Shown here in pieces: positions 49,028-57,388 of a DNA stretch of 64,000 nt. The position numbers were made by a program, and so were the translations under genes. Each line of letters starts with the position of its first letter. Position 1 is the stretch's first letter. Source of the stretch: Pseudaestuariivita atlantica. GTDB lineage: Bacteria; Pseudomonadota; Alphaproteobacteria; Rhodobacterales; Rhodobacteraceae. Where the stretch lies: positions 124,001 through 188,000 of the forward strand of contig NZ_AQQZ01000007.1 in NCBI RefSeq assembly GCF_001205715.1. The letters run 5' to 3'. The notes below the pieces were generated by a model. It was not told where the DNA came from. It did no database searches and worked only from the letters and a program-made list of their open reading frames with translations.

Positions 49028-49335
49028 CCGCGCCGCCGGGGTTCGACGCGCCGTGGCAGGCCCAGCTTTACGCCGTGACCCGCGCGCTGGAAGGAGAGGG
49101 GCTGTTCACCGCCGCCGAATGGTCCGACGCGCTTGGCGCCGCGCTCGATGAGGCGCGGGCCGACGGGCCGGTCGATGGCGGTCCGGGCTACTGGTTGGCA
49201 TGGATGGCGGCGCTGGAAGGTCTGTTGCGGCAGCGATCGGGGATCGAAGCGGCAGAGATCGCCGAAAAGGTCACGGCATGGCGCGCGGCGTATCTTTCAA
49301 CGCCGCACGGACAGCCGGTTCGGCTGGACGGCTGA
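49024..49335 (+). CDS. Nitrile hydratase accessory/activator protein
   Basis: This 103-aa protein is homologous to the N-terminal half of the beta subunit and acts as an activator or metallochaperone for cobalt insertion. The block WQAQLYAVTRALEGEGLFTAAEW is typical. Its length and ATGA overlap with beta fit known cobalt-type operons. No amidase, aldoxime dehydratase or cobalt transporter gene is seen nearby. Confidence 0.85.
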   Translation: MTAPPGFDAPWQAQLYAVTRALEGEGLFTAAEWSDALGAALDEARADGPVDGGPGYWLAWMAALEGLLRQRSGIEAAEIAEKVTAWRAAYLSTPHGQPVRLDG

Positions 49336-49336
49336 C

Positions 49337-51508
49337 TCAGCCCGCTTCGCGGTCGTCGTCCGGGCGATAGCCGATGCGGTCCGACGCGGTGAACTGGCCA
49401 CCTTGCGTCTTCTCGATCTTGCCCTCGCGCAGAAGCACGCCAAAGCTGCGCAGACGGTCCTCGCGGGAATAGGTCACCGATTCCGCGCTGCGCACCTTGG
49501 TCATCAGCTGCGGGCGCGAGAACGCGTCGCGTTTCTCGACAAAGCGCATGTAGGCCGCCGCCGCTTCGAGGAGGTCGGGCAATTCCGACGCGCCCATCTC
49601 TTCGGCGAACTCGGCAAAGCTGACATCGCCGTCGATTTCCAGCGTCTCGTCCTCGCCTCCGTCGGCGATGGCCGACAGGGCCGACACGCGGCGCGGGCGG
49701 ACGGGGGCCACGGGCTCGGCAGGTGAATCGATGCGCTGTTCGGCCACCAGTTGCAGCGGCGCGGGCTTGACGTCGTCCGGGCGCGCATCGCGTGCCGAAC
49801 CGGAGCTGACCGGGCGGCGGGGGCGCACGACTTCGTCAAGGTCGTTGCGGTAGGCTTCGCTGTCTGACTGCGGATCGCGGGCCAGATCCTCGTCCTCGCG
49901 CGTGGCGGCCACGGCGGCGCGCAGATGCGAGATCGCGTTGCGGCGCTGGCGGCCCGACGGTTCGGCCATTTCCGAATCCGCCTTGTCGAGCAGGCGCGAG
50001 ACCTCGTCGTCATGCTCGGCCACACCGGCGCGCATCAGGACGTCACGGCCCGGAGCGCCAGCCCCTGCCGCGGTCATGGCGTCGTCTTCGTCCTCGTAAT
50101 CCTCGTCCGCGTCGTCGTCCTCATACGCGTCCATGCCTGCCGTCATGTCGGCGGCGTGGTCCGGCGTGTCGTCTTCATCTTCGTCTTCGGCGGGCTCCTC
50201 CGCCTCGGCGGCAACGGCGGCCAGCGCCGCCTGCAGATCGGCTTCATCCGCATCCGACAGCGTGCTTTCGCGCGCGGGCTTGGCGGCGGCGGGCTGCGGC
50301 TCGGGCGTGTCTTCGGCATCCTCCGATGCCGCGTCATCCGCGTCCACTTCCTCCAGCATGCCCGAGGACACGGCCTTTTCGAACTCGGTCCGCTTGACCT
50401 TGATCACGCGGGCCGCGATCGGCGCGCGCGGTGCGGGTTCGGCTTCGGCCTTGGGCGCGTCGTCTTCGTCCGCCGCGTTATCCTCGTCGTCGGCCTGCAT
50501 CTGGTCGAGGACATTGGCGATGGTGTCCGCCGGGGCCGGGGCTTCCGCCGCGACCGACATGTCTTCAAGATCGCCCGGCTCCTCGAACGCGGTGTCGGCC
50601 TCGGCATGTTCGTCCTCGGTGAACCCGTCGTCGCTGGCCTCGCCCTTGCGCGACACGACCTGGCGGATGCGCGCCAGCTTGGCGGCAACGCTCGACAATT
50701 CGGGAGCAGGGGCAGGAGCAGGTTCGGGCACGACTTCGGCCTCGACCTCGTCGGCGGCCTCGTCCTCGGCACGGAGGTCGGCGGGCGCATCCTCGACGGA
50801 CGCTTCGTAATCCTCTTCCTCACCGTCCTCGTCGTCGTGGTCCGCGCCCTCTGTCAGGGCGGCGATGGCGGCCAGGTCGACCTCGGGTTCGGGCGCTTCC
50901 TCCGGCTCGGTTGCGGCAGCATCCTCGGCGGGCGCGTCCGCTTCGGCGTCCTGCGCCTCGGCTTCCGCATCCATGTCATCCGCATCGGCCTCGGCTACCG
51001 TGGCCGCGTCTTCGTCCGCATCCCCGATATCCGCGTGATCCTCTTCCGCCGCCTCTTCGGCTTCGGCGGAGGCCTCTTCCGCACCGCCGTCCTCACCGTC
51101 GTCCTCGTCTTGGAGGTCAAGCGCGCTGACATCGGCATCGGCCTCGGCCACGATGGCCTCGTCTTCGGCGGGCGCGTCGGTGACGTCATCTTCGGCATCA
51201 TCCGCCGGCGTTTCATCCGCGATGGCAGCAGCACCGGCAGCGGCCAGGGCAGGGGTGGCCGCGCGCAGGTGGATACCGGACGTGTCGGAATGTGCCTCGA
51301 CCCGGCGGGCGATCTCCTTCTCCGCGATCCGGGCGAGCATCTCGGCATCGGGCGTCGGCGGTTCGGCCCCGAAATACCGGTCATCCGCCGCGAGGTCGCG
51401 GAAATACTCCGCAATCGCCTTCATCGTGTCGAACGAGTCCTCGAATCCCTCGAGGGTGCACGAAAACGTGCCATAGGACACAGTAAGAATCTTGTTTGAC
51501 TGATTCAT
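49337..51508 (-). CDS. Large, very acidic, low-complexity protein
   Basis: This 723-aa protein has a short ordered N-terminus of about 75 residues (MNQSNKILTVSYGTFSCTLEG, then FDTMKAIAEYFRDLAADDRY) with possible ligand or partner binding. A very long Asp/Glu/Ala-rich middle and a C-terminal ordered region of about 100 residues (DLLEAAAAYMRFVEKRDAFS) follow. The middle must be disordered and highly negative. I recall similar Rhodobacteraceae proteins of unknown role. It ends 1 bp from the nitrile hydratase accessory gene. Confidence 0.75.
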   Translation of the reverse strand: MNQSNKILTVSYGTFSCTLEGFEDSFDTMKAIAEYFRDLAADDRYFGAEPPTPDAEMLARIAEKEIARRVEAHSDTSGIHLRAATPALAAAGAAAIADETPADDAEDDVTDAPAEDEAIVAEADADVSALDLQDEDDGEDGGAEEASAEAEEAAEEDHADIGDADEDAATVAEADADDMDAEAEAQDAEADAPAEDAAATEPEEAPEPEVDLAAIAALTEGADHDDEDGEEEDYEASVEDAPADLRAEDEAADEVEAEVVPEPAPAPAPELSSVAAKLARIRQVVSRKGEASDDGFTEDEHAEADTAFEEPGDLEDMSVAAEAPAPADTIANVLDQMQADDEDNAADEDDAPKAEAEPAPRAPIAARVIKVKRTEFEKAVSSGMLEEVDADDAASEDAEDTPEPQPAAAKPARESTLSDADEADLQAALAAVAAEAEEPAEDEDEDDTPDHAADMTAGMDAYEDDDADEDYEDEDDAMTAAGAGAPGRDVLMRAGVAEHDDEVSRLLDKADSEMAEPSGRQRRNAISHLRAAVAATREDEDLARDPQSDSEAYRNDLDEVVRPRRPVSSGSARDARPDDVKPAPLQLVAEQRIDSPAEPVAPVRPRRVSALSAIADGGEDETLEIDGDVSFAEFAEEMGASELPDLLEAAAAYMRFVEKRDAFSRPQLMTKVRSAESVTYSREDRLRSFGVLLREGKIEKTQGGQFTASDRIGYRPDDDREAG

Positions 51509-51648
51509 GGAGTGCTCACTTCCACTTCTGCCTCGGATCAAGCGTTTACCATGTCGGCCGCGACAAAAGCGGCCCGAATCTGCGGTCATTACCGTATCAT
51601 TTTAAGGCCGGATTGTGTTCTGTTTCCATTTTCGACAATAAAGCGGCG

Positions 51649-52308
51649 ATGTCTGAAGAATTGGTTCATACCGATGCGCCGGTGCTTCTGGTGGGTGCGG
51701 GAAAGGCAAAGGCGCGCGACATCCACGCCCTGCGGGACCGTGCCGGGCTGGTGGTGGCCGCCGATGGCGGGGCGCTGACGCTGGACCGTCTGGGCATCGT
51801 GCCGGACCGCGTGATCGGTGACATGGACTCGCTGCCCGAAGGCCTGCGCGCCCGCCTTGATCCCGGCCGCGTGCACGAGATCGCCGAGCAGGACAGCACC
51901 GATTTCGAGAAATGCCTGTCGCGCATCAACGCGCCGCTGGTGCTTGCCGCGGGCTTCCTCGGACGGCGCATGGATCATTCGCTTGCCGCGCTGTCGGGCC
52001 TCGTCCGCCACGCCGCAACGCCTTGCGTGCTGGTCGGCGCGCGCGACGTGATCGCCCATGTGCCTGACCGCCTGACGCTGGATGTGGATGCAGGCACGCG
52101 CGTCTCTCTCTACCCGCTGGCCGAGGTCCGGGGCCGCGGCACCGGCCTGCACTGGCCCATCGACGGGCTGACCCTGTCACCCATGGGGCGGATCGGGACG
52201 TCGAACCGCGCGACCGGCCCGGTCACGCTGGAAATGGAGGGGGCGGGCTGCCTCGTCCTGCTGCCCAGATCGTGCCTCGACGCGCTGGTCAGGGGGTTGG
52301 CGGGGTGA
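51649..52308 (+). CDS. Thiamine pyrophosphokinase
   Basis: This 219-aa enzyme transfers pyrophosphate from ATP to thiamine. Motifs are VVAADGGALTL, VIGDMDSLP and STDFEKCLSRI, which are the substrate and metal sites. The beta-sandwich C-terminal domain is GTRVSLYPLAE and GTSNRATGPVTL. The upstream leader has no TPP riboswitch that I recognise. It overlaps the 3' end of the convergent transporter gene by 20 bp. Confidence 0.92.
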   Translation: MSEELVHTDAPVLLVGAGKAKARDIHALRDRAGLVVAADGGALTLDRLGIVPDRVIGDMDSLPEGLRARLDPGRVHEIAEQDSTDFEKCLSRINAPLVLAAGFLGRRMDHSLAALSGLVRHAATPCVLVGARDVIAHVPDRLTLDVDAGTRVSLYPLAEVRGRGTGLHWPIDGLTLSPMGRIGTSNRATGPVTLEMEGAGCLVLLPRSCLDALVRGLAG

Positions 52309-53197
52309 CGATGGTGACCCGCCGTTCGCGCCAGACGACGTAAAGCCCGGCGGTCATGATGACGAGAATCCCGATCGCGGCCAGACCGTTCGGCAAATCG
52401 CGGAACACGACCCAGCCGATGGCGGTGGCGAACGGTATTTCAAGGTATTGCATGGGCGCCAAGGTGGCCGACGGCGCGTAGCGCAGCGACCACGTCATCA
52501 AAAGGTGCGCGGCGGTGCCAAGCAGGCCGATCGCGATCAGAAGCGTCCATTCAAAGGAGGTCGGGGTCACGAAGGTCAGTCCCGCCACCCCCAGCGGATG
52601 GGTGATCAGGAAAACCGGTGCCAGCCCCACAGTCGCCATCACGCCGGACACCGCCTGAAGCGAGATCGGGTCGGTCTCTTTCGCGATCTGGCGGGTGACC
52701 AGCATGAACAGGGCGAAATTGATCGCCACGACCACCGGCAGAAGGGCGGGCCAGCCGACCTCGGCAAAGGAGGGCTGCACCACCATCAGCGTCCCCACGA
52801 ACCCGACCGCGCAGGCGCCGAACCGCCGCCACCCGATTTCCTCTTCCAGCACGTAATGGCCGAGGATCAGCATGATGAAGGGCATGACGAAAGCAATCGC
52901 GACCGCATCGGCAAGCGGCAGGAACTTGAGCGCGGTCACCATCGCCCAGATGCCGAAGACATGCATGACGGTGCGCAGCGCGGTCAGCCCCAGCACCCGA
53001 CGCGACATCCGCCATGGCCGCGCGGCCAGCCAGACCAGCGGGATCAGAAGCACCGCCTGCACCGCGAAGCGCACGAAGACAAGCTGGCTGATCGGGATGG
53101 TCTGGCCGAGAATCTTGGCAACGGCATCTCCCAACGGCGCGATCGCGCAGAAGAGGAGCATCAGAATTATCCCTAGAAGCGGGCGGTCGCCTGTCAT
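52289..53197 (-). CDS. EamA/DMT-family transporter
   Basis: This 302-aa inner-membrane transporter has ten predicted helices arranged as two EamA repeats. Blocks are PISQLVFVRFAVQAVLLIPL and ADAVAIAFVMPFIMLILGHYVL in the first repeat, and LEIPFATAIGWVVFRDLPN in the second. Substrate unknown; DMT carriers export metabolites or amino acids. It overlaps the thiamine kinase gene at its 3' end by 20 bp. Confidence 0.9.
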   Translation of the reverse strand: MTGDRPLLGIILMLLFCAIAPLGDAVAKILGQTIPISQLVFVRFAVQAVLLIPLVWLAARPWRMSRRVLGLTALRTVMHVFGIWAMVTALKFLPLADAVAIAFVMPFIMLILGHYVLEEEIGWRRFGACAVGFVGTLMVVQPSFAEVGWPALLPVVVAINFALFMLVTRQIAKETDPISLQAVSGVMATVGLAPVFLITHPLGVAGLTFVTPTSFEWTLLIAIGLLGTAAHLLMTWSLRYAPSATLAPMQYLEIPFATAIGWVVFRDLPNGLAAIGILVIMTAGLYVVWRERRVTIVTPPTP

Positions 53198-53296
53198 GTC
53201 AAAAAGCTAAGTGCGTTTTTCTCCATTGGCAATCAGGAGTTGTGCGGAAAAGGCGAAGCTGTTGTCTCCCTGACCCTTGGTCAATCGGCGGGGTGC

Positions 53297-54664
53297 TCAA
53301 CAATTGGGTATGTTGACCGCGAGACCTCCCAGAGAGGTCTCCTTGTACTTCTCGCTCATGTCCGCACCGGTCTGGCGCATCGTCTCGATGCAGGCGTCAA
53401 GCGGGACAAGGTGCGTCCCGTCGCCCCGCAGGCTGAGCGAGGCCGCCGACACCGCCTTGATCGCGCCAAGGCCGTTGCGTTCGATGCAGGGAACCTGCAC
53501 GAGGCCGCGCACCGGGTCGCACGTCATGCCGAGGTGATGTTCGAGCGCGATCTCGGCGGCGTTCTCGACCTGCTCGGGCGTGCCGCCCATCACCGCGCAA
53601 AGGCCCGCCGCCGCCATCGCGCTGGCGCTGCCGACCTCCGCCTGGCACCCGGCCTCGGCGCCCGAGATCGAGGCGTTGAACTTCACCAGCCCGCCGATGG
53701 CGGCGGCGGTCATCAGGAAATCCTCCACCCGCGCTTCGGACGCGCCAGGCACGTGGTCGAGGTAATAGCGCAAGGTCGCGGGCACCACGCCCGCGGCGCC
53801 ATTGGTAGGCGCGGTCACGATCTGCCCCCCGGCGGCGTTTTCCTCGTTCACCGCCATGGCATAGACGCTGATCCAGTCGTTGATCGTGTGCGGCGCGGTC
53901 AGGTTCATGCCGCGTTCGGCCAGAAGCGCCTGGTGGATGCCGCGCGCCCGGCGCTTGACGCCAAGGCCGCCCGGCAGCGTGCCGTCCGCCTCCAGCCCGC
54001 GGTCGATGCAGTCGCGCATCACCTGCCAGACGCGCGCCACGTCCGGCGTCACGTCGCCCCGGCGCGAGCGTTCGTTGGCGCGCTTCATCTCGGCGATGGA
54101 CTTGCCCGAGGTCTCGGCCATTTCCAGCATCTCGGCGGCGGTCTGGAACGGGTAGGGGACGGGCGGGCCGGTATCGGTATCGCGGCCTTCCTCAAGCTCG
54201 GCCTCGGTCAGGACGAACCCGCCGCCGATGGAATAATAGGTCTCGCTCAGGATGACATCGCCTTGTGCATCCGTGGCTTGCAGCTGCATCCCGTTGGCGT
54301 GGCCGGGCAGGGCGGGGCCGAAATCGAACCGCAGATCGGCGCGCGGATCGAAGGCGAGCGGCGGCAGGTCGGGCGGGGTGATCGTGTGGGTGTCGCGGAT
54401 CGCGGCCAGCAGGGCCTCGGCCTTCTCGTGGTCGTACCGGTCGGGCAGCACGCCTGCGAGGCCGAGGATCGTCGCCCGGTCCGTCGCGTGGCCGACACCG
54501 GTATGCGCCAGCGAGCCGTGCAGCGAGGCGCGCAACCCGTGCGCGGCGAAGGGCGCGGCGCGCAAGCGGTCGAGGAACCGGCCCGCCGCCACCATCGGCC
54601 CCATCGTGTGGGACGAGGACGGGCCGACGCCGATCTTGAACATGTCGAGGACGGATAGGAACAT
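53297..54664 (-). CDS. sdaA: L-serine ammonia-lyase
   Basis: This 455-aa iron-sulfur enzyme converts serine to pyruvate and ammonia. The N-terminal beta domain has [12 protein letters not shown]. The C-terminal alpha domain has the cysteines likely to hold the 4Fe-4S cluster ([29 protein letters not shown]). Length matches the single-chain SdaA type. The gene lies alone between the DMT transporter and a GNAT gene. Confidence 0.95.
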   Translation of the reverse strand: MFLSVLDMFKIGVGPSSSHTMGPMVAAGRFLDRLRAAPFAAHGLRASLHGSLAHTGVGHATDRATILGLAGVLPDRYDHEKAEALLAAIRDTHTITPPDLPPLAFDPRADLRFDFGPALPGHANGMQLQATDAQGDVILSETYYSIGGGFVLTEAELEEGRDTDTGPPVPYPFQTAAEMLEMAETSGKSIAEMKRANERSRRGDVTPDVARVWQVMRDCIDRGLEADGTLPGGLGVKRRARGIHQALLAERGMNLTAPHTINDWISVYAMAVNEENAAGGQIVTAPTNGAAGVVPATLRYYLDHVPGASEARVEDFLMTAAAIGGLVKFNASISGAEAGCQAEVGSASAMAAAGLCAVMGGTPEQVENAAEIALEHHLGMTCDPVRGLVQVPCIERNGLGAIKAVSAASLSLRGDGTHLVPLDACIETMRQTGADMSEKYKETSLGGLAVNIPNC

Positions 54665-54766
54665 GGGATCGCGCGGTCGCCTTTGTAGACTGTTGCGCCG
54701 GTCTATTGCGCCGGGTCGCCCGATACCATCGCGAAAGCGACCGATTTGGCCGCGGAGCGCCAGACC

Positions 54767-55222
54767 TCACAGATCGAGATGCAGGACAGGCAGCCTCCGC
54801 CCCGGTACCGAACCGGAGGGCGCATGCCCCGTCACGGTGGCGCCCATGCGCTCGTAGACGGGCCTCGCGCCGGGATCGGCCTCGATCCGCAGGCGCCGCG
54901 CGCCGCGTGTCCGCGCCTTGTCGCAGGCCCAGACGAACAGCGCCCGCCCGATGCCGCGCCCCATCGCGGGCGGGTCGATGAACAGCAATTCCAGGTCCGC
55001 CCCGGCCCCGGTCACCCCCACCGCCGCGACACCCAGAAGCGCGGCACCATCGGCGGCCACCTGCATGTCGAACGCCCCGAGGTCGTGCGTGGTGAGGGTC
55101 AGCTCGTCCCGGCAGGCCTCGATGAAAGCGGCGTCATAGCCCCAATGCGCCTTGGACCGCATGCACAGGGCAGAAAGGGCGGGAAGGTCGTCTTCGGCAG
55201 CCGCGCGAAAGCCTAGGCGCAT
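54767..55222 (-). CDS. GNAT-family N-acetyltransferase
   Basis: This 151-aa protein of the GNAT fold has the acetyl-CoA-binding block AMGRGIGRALFVWAC near residues 85-100. A preceding strand is LELLFIDP, and the late ARPVYERMGATV motif is family-typical. It probably acetylates a small amine or protein. Its start overlaps the end of the upstream gene by 10 bp. The acceptor is unknown. Confidence 0.88.
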   Translation of the reverse strand: MRLGFRAAAEDDLPALSALCMRSKAHWGYDAAFIEACRDELTLTTHDLGAFDMQVAADGAALLGVAAVGVTGAGADLELLFIDPPAMGRGIGRALFVWACDKARTRGARRLRIEADPGARPVYERMGATVTGHAPSGSVPGRRLPVLHLDL

Positions 55223-55662
55223 GCGGCCTTTTCGGCCTCGGCCATCGCGTCCGCCGTCGCTTCGAGCGACAACAGGATCGAGGCATGGCGGTTCTTGTAT
55301 TCGCGCGCAGGTTGTAAAACCTCCAGCCCGTCAAAGGGCGCGTCCGGCACCGGGCCGTCCTTTTTCAGCATCGCGCGCAGCGCGTCGCGCGCGGCTTCGA
55401 CCTCGGCCCGCGTGCGTCCCACGATGGCGCGGCCCACGACCGACGCCGCCGCCTGTCCCAGCGCGCAGGCCTTCACGTCCTGCCCGTAGCCGCTGATGCG
55501 CCCGTCCTCGACGTTGATGTCGACCGTCACCGTGGAGCCGCAAAGCGGCGCGCGCTTCATCACCGTCGCGTCGGGCGCGGGCAACCGATCCGTCAACGGC
55601 ATGTCGGCGGCGAGCGCAAGGATGCGCGAGGAATAGAGTTTGATCAGGTCACTGTCGGACAT
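55213..55662 (-). CDS. IscU/NifU-like iron-sulfur scaffold protein
   Basis: This 149-aa protein has the block MKRAPLCGSTVTVDINVEDG and then VKACALGQAAASVVGRA. Those give two of the three expected scaffold cysteines. The usual third cysteine is at the end, in EKAACA. It may carry or transfer Fe-S clusters. It is in the same transcriptional unit as the GNAT gene. Other Fe-S genes are not in the window, so its role in a full assembly line is not shown. Confidence 0.8.
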   Translation of the reverse strand: MSDSDLIKLYSSRILALAADMPLTDRLPAPDATVMKRAPLCGSTVTVDINVEDGRISGYGQDVKACALGQAAASVVGRAIVGRTRAEVEAARDALRAMLKKDGPVPDAPFDGLEVLQPAREYKNRHASILLSLEATADAMAEAEKAACA

Positions 55663-55725
55663 GGCGTTTCCCGCACGGCTGTGGTGAAAAGATAAGGCGT
55701 CGCACGAGCCAAGGAAAGGGCGAGC

Positions 55726-56085
55726 ATGGCATTCGATCCCGCAAGCCTCAGATACGATGTCGCAGGCCTCATCCCCGCGATCGCGCAGGATCACGCCACG
55801 GGCGAGGTGCTGATGATGGCCTGGATGAATGCCGAGGCGGTGGCCCGTACGCTCGAGACGGGCCGCGTCACGTACTGGTCGCGCTCCCGGCAGGCCTTCT
55901 GGGTGAAGGGAGAGACCTCGGGCCACGTGCAGACGCTTGTCGACCTGCGCGTCGATTGCGACCGCGACTGCCTGCTGGTGCGGGTCACGCAGGAAGGCCC
56001 CGCCTGCCACACCAACCGCCGGTCCTGTTTCTACACCGCCGTGCGGGAGGGCGAGGAAGTGGAACTGTTGCGCCCCATGGACTGA
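55726..56085 (+). CDS. hisI: Phosphoribosyl-AMP cyclohydrolase
   Basis: This 119-aa histidine-synthesis enzyme opens the purine ring of phosphoribosyl-AMP. Motifs are [19 protein letters not shown], the metal-site segment [12 protein letters not shown] with Cys, and [14 protein letters not shown] with His and Cys. Length is normal for the single-function HisI. A repeat copy lies just after it. Confidence 0.95.
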   Translation: MAFDPASLRYDVAGLIPAIAQDHATGEVLMMAWMNAEAVARTLETGRVTYWSRSRQAFWVKGETSGHVQTLVDLRVDCDRDCLLVRVTQEGPACHTNRRSCFYTAVREGEEVELLRPMD

Positions 56086-56110
56086 CCGGGCGGCGCGGGT
56101 CGCGCGGGCA

Positions 56111-56146
56111 GGAGCCTCCGGCGGACATATTTTGGAAGAGAAGAAG
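56111..56146 (+). repeat. Dispersed 36-nt intergenic repeat, copy 3
   Basis: The unit starts GGAGCCTCCGGCGGACATAT and ends GGAAGAGAAGAAG. It lies 25 bp after hisI and 80 bp from the end of the convergent radical SAM gene. Confidence 0.8.
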
Positions 56147-56226
56147 CGCATGGGGTGCGCGCCGGGGGCGATCCATCGCAGTTGTTTTGCGCCCGTTTAG
56201 CGTCAGGGTGGCTTTCCAGCCCGGCC

Positions 56227-57174
56227 TCAGGCAGAGCAGGACGCGCCGCCGAGGACGCAGAACTTGGAGCAGTGGGGGTGGTTCAGGCGCACCGGGCGCT
56301 CGGCCTCTTCCAGCGTCGGGCCGAGGTCGAACTGGGCGTCGTAGGGCAGGAGCGTGCAGGCCAGCACCGTGGGCGCATCGGCGCCCTTGCGTTTCACCAC
56401 CATGCGCGAGGTTGCGCACATCACGTCCGACGGGGATTTGTTCAGGATACCCCAGCAGGCGGTCGTGATCTCGGGCACGTCGACCGAGGCGTCCATTTCG
56501 GGAAAAAGCACCGTCCGGGCGGGGTGATCGGGGTCGATCGCGAACCCCTTGGCGGCGTAGAGGGCCGCGAACCCCGCCCGCGCCTCGGCTTCGGTTTCGG
56601 AAAACTCGATCCGGCCCGCGACGGTCATCGCGATCCCGGCATCGCGCAGCCAGCGCATGCCGTCGAGCGTGCGGGCAAAGGCGCCGTCGCCGCGTTCGGC
56701 ATCGTGCAACGCCGCCGAATGGTGGTCGAGGGACACGCGCAGCGTCAGCTTGCCCTGATGATCGGCCTGCAGCGCCTCAAGCCCCGCGCGGACGCGCGGG
56801 CGCATCATCGGCTGCATGGCGTTCGTCAGGATCAGCACCTCGTAACCCGCCTGAAGCGCGCGCCGCGCCATCTCGATCATCTGGGGGTTCATGAAGGGCT
56901 CGCCGCCGGTGAACGCGATCTCGGTCACGGGCCAGCCGCGCGCGGTGATCTGGTCGAGATATCCCGACACCTCGTCCGCCGTCAGGTAGACCAGCGCGTC
57001 ATTGGTGGGAGAGCTTTCGATGTAGCAGTTGGCGCAGGTGATGTTGCACAGCGTGCCGGTGTTGAACCACAGCGTTTTTGCGCCCATCAGCGGGACCTCG
57101 GCCCGTTCCTCGCCCTTGGCGGTCACGAACGGATCGGAGAACTTGGCAGTCTCGCCAAGAGCCTGGTCTTTCAT
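56227..57174 (-). CDS. Radical SAM protein
   Basis: This 315-aa enzyme has the radical SAM cluster motif CNITCANC at residues 43-50 (Cys at 43, 47 and 50). The SAM-binding GGEP lies in AFTGGEPFMNPQMIEM. It ends with a Cys-rich tail HPHCSKFCVLGGASCSA that may bind an auxiliary cluster. It is not flanked by a peptide substrate or transporter, so the reaction is not known. It faces the zwf operon across a 214-bp spacer. Confidence 0.88.
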   Translation of the reverse strand: MKDQALGETAKFSDPFVTAKGEERAEVPLMGAKTLWFNTGTLCNITCANCYIESSPTNDALVYLTADEVSGYLDQITARGWPVTEIAFTGGEPFMNPQMIEMARRALQAGYEVLILTNAMQPMMRPRVRAGLEALQADHQGKLTLRVSLDHHSAALHDAERGDGAFARTLDGMRWLRDAGIAMTVAGRIEFSETEAEARAGFAALYAAKGFAIDPDHPARTVLFPEMDASVDVPEITTACWGILNKSPSDVMCATSRMVVKRKGADAPTVLACTLLPYDAQFDLGPTLEEAERPVRLNHPHCSKFCVLGGASCSA

Positions 57175-57263
57175 CGGTCACTCGCCCCGCCTGCAGCACT
57201 GCCGTGCCGTGATAGACCCGCGCGGGGGGCTGCGCAAACCTTCGGCACATCACAATGTTGCCA

Positions 57264-57291
57264 TTGCCCGTTTGTGACATCGTGTTAGACA
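57264..57291 (+). promoter_or_regulatory. zwf: Probable zwf promoter
   Basis: TTGCCC and TAGACA boxes are 16 bp apart. The -10 box ends 38 bp before the 14-bp palindrome at 57330, which would lie in the early transcribed region. Confidence 0.4.
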
Positions 57292-57329
57292 AGCCCCGCG
57301 AAGGCCGCTACAGGTGCGCCGACCCATTC

Positions 57330-57343
57330 CGTTAGCGCTAACG
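57330..57343. promoter_or_regulatory. Perfect 14-bp palindromic operator before zwf
   Basis: CGTTAGCGCTAACG is a perfect palindrome of the central-CG LacI-family type. It lies 45 bp before the zwf start. It likely binds a sugar-sensing LacI repressor of the Entner-Doudoroff/pentose phosphate operon that is encoded elsewhere. Confidence 0.7.
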
Positions 57344-57388
57344 ACGCGCGACCGGAGCGTGGGCGGATCGAGGACAAGGAGATGGGCC

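Noticed and set aside
51509-51648. TPP riboswitch before thiamine pyrophosphokinase
   Set aside because: No THI-box-like sequence is visible; only a small GGCCGC/GCGGCC hairpin.
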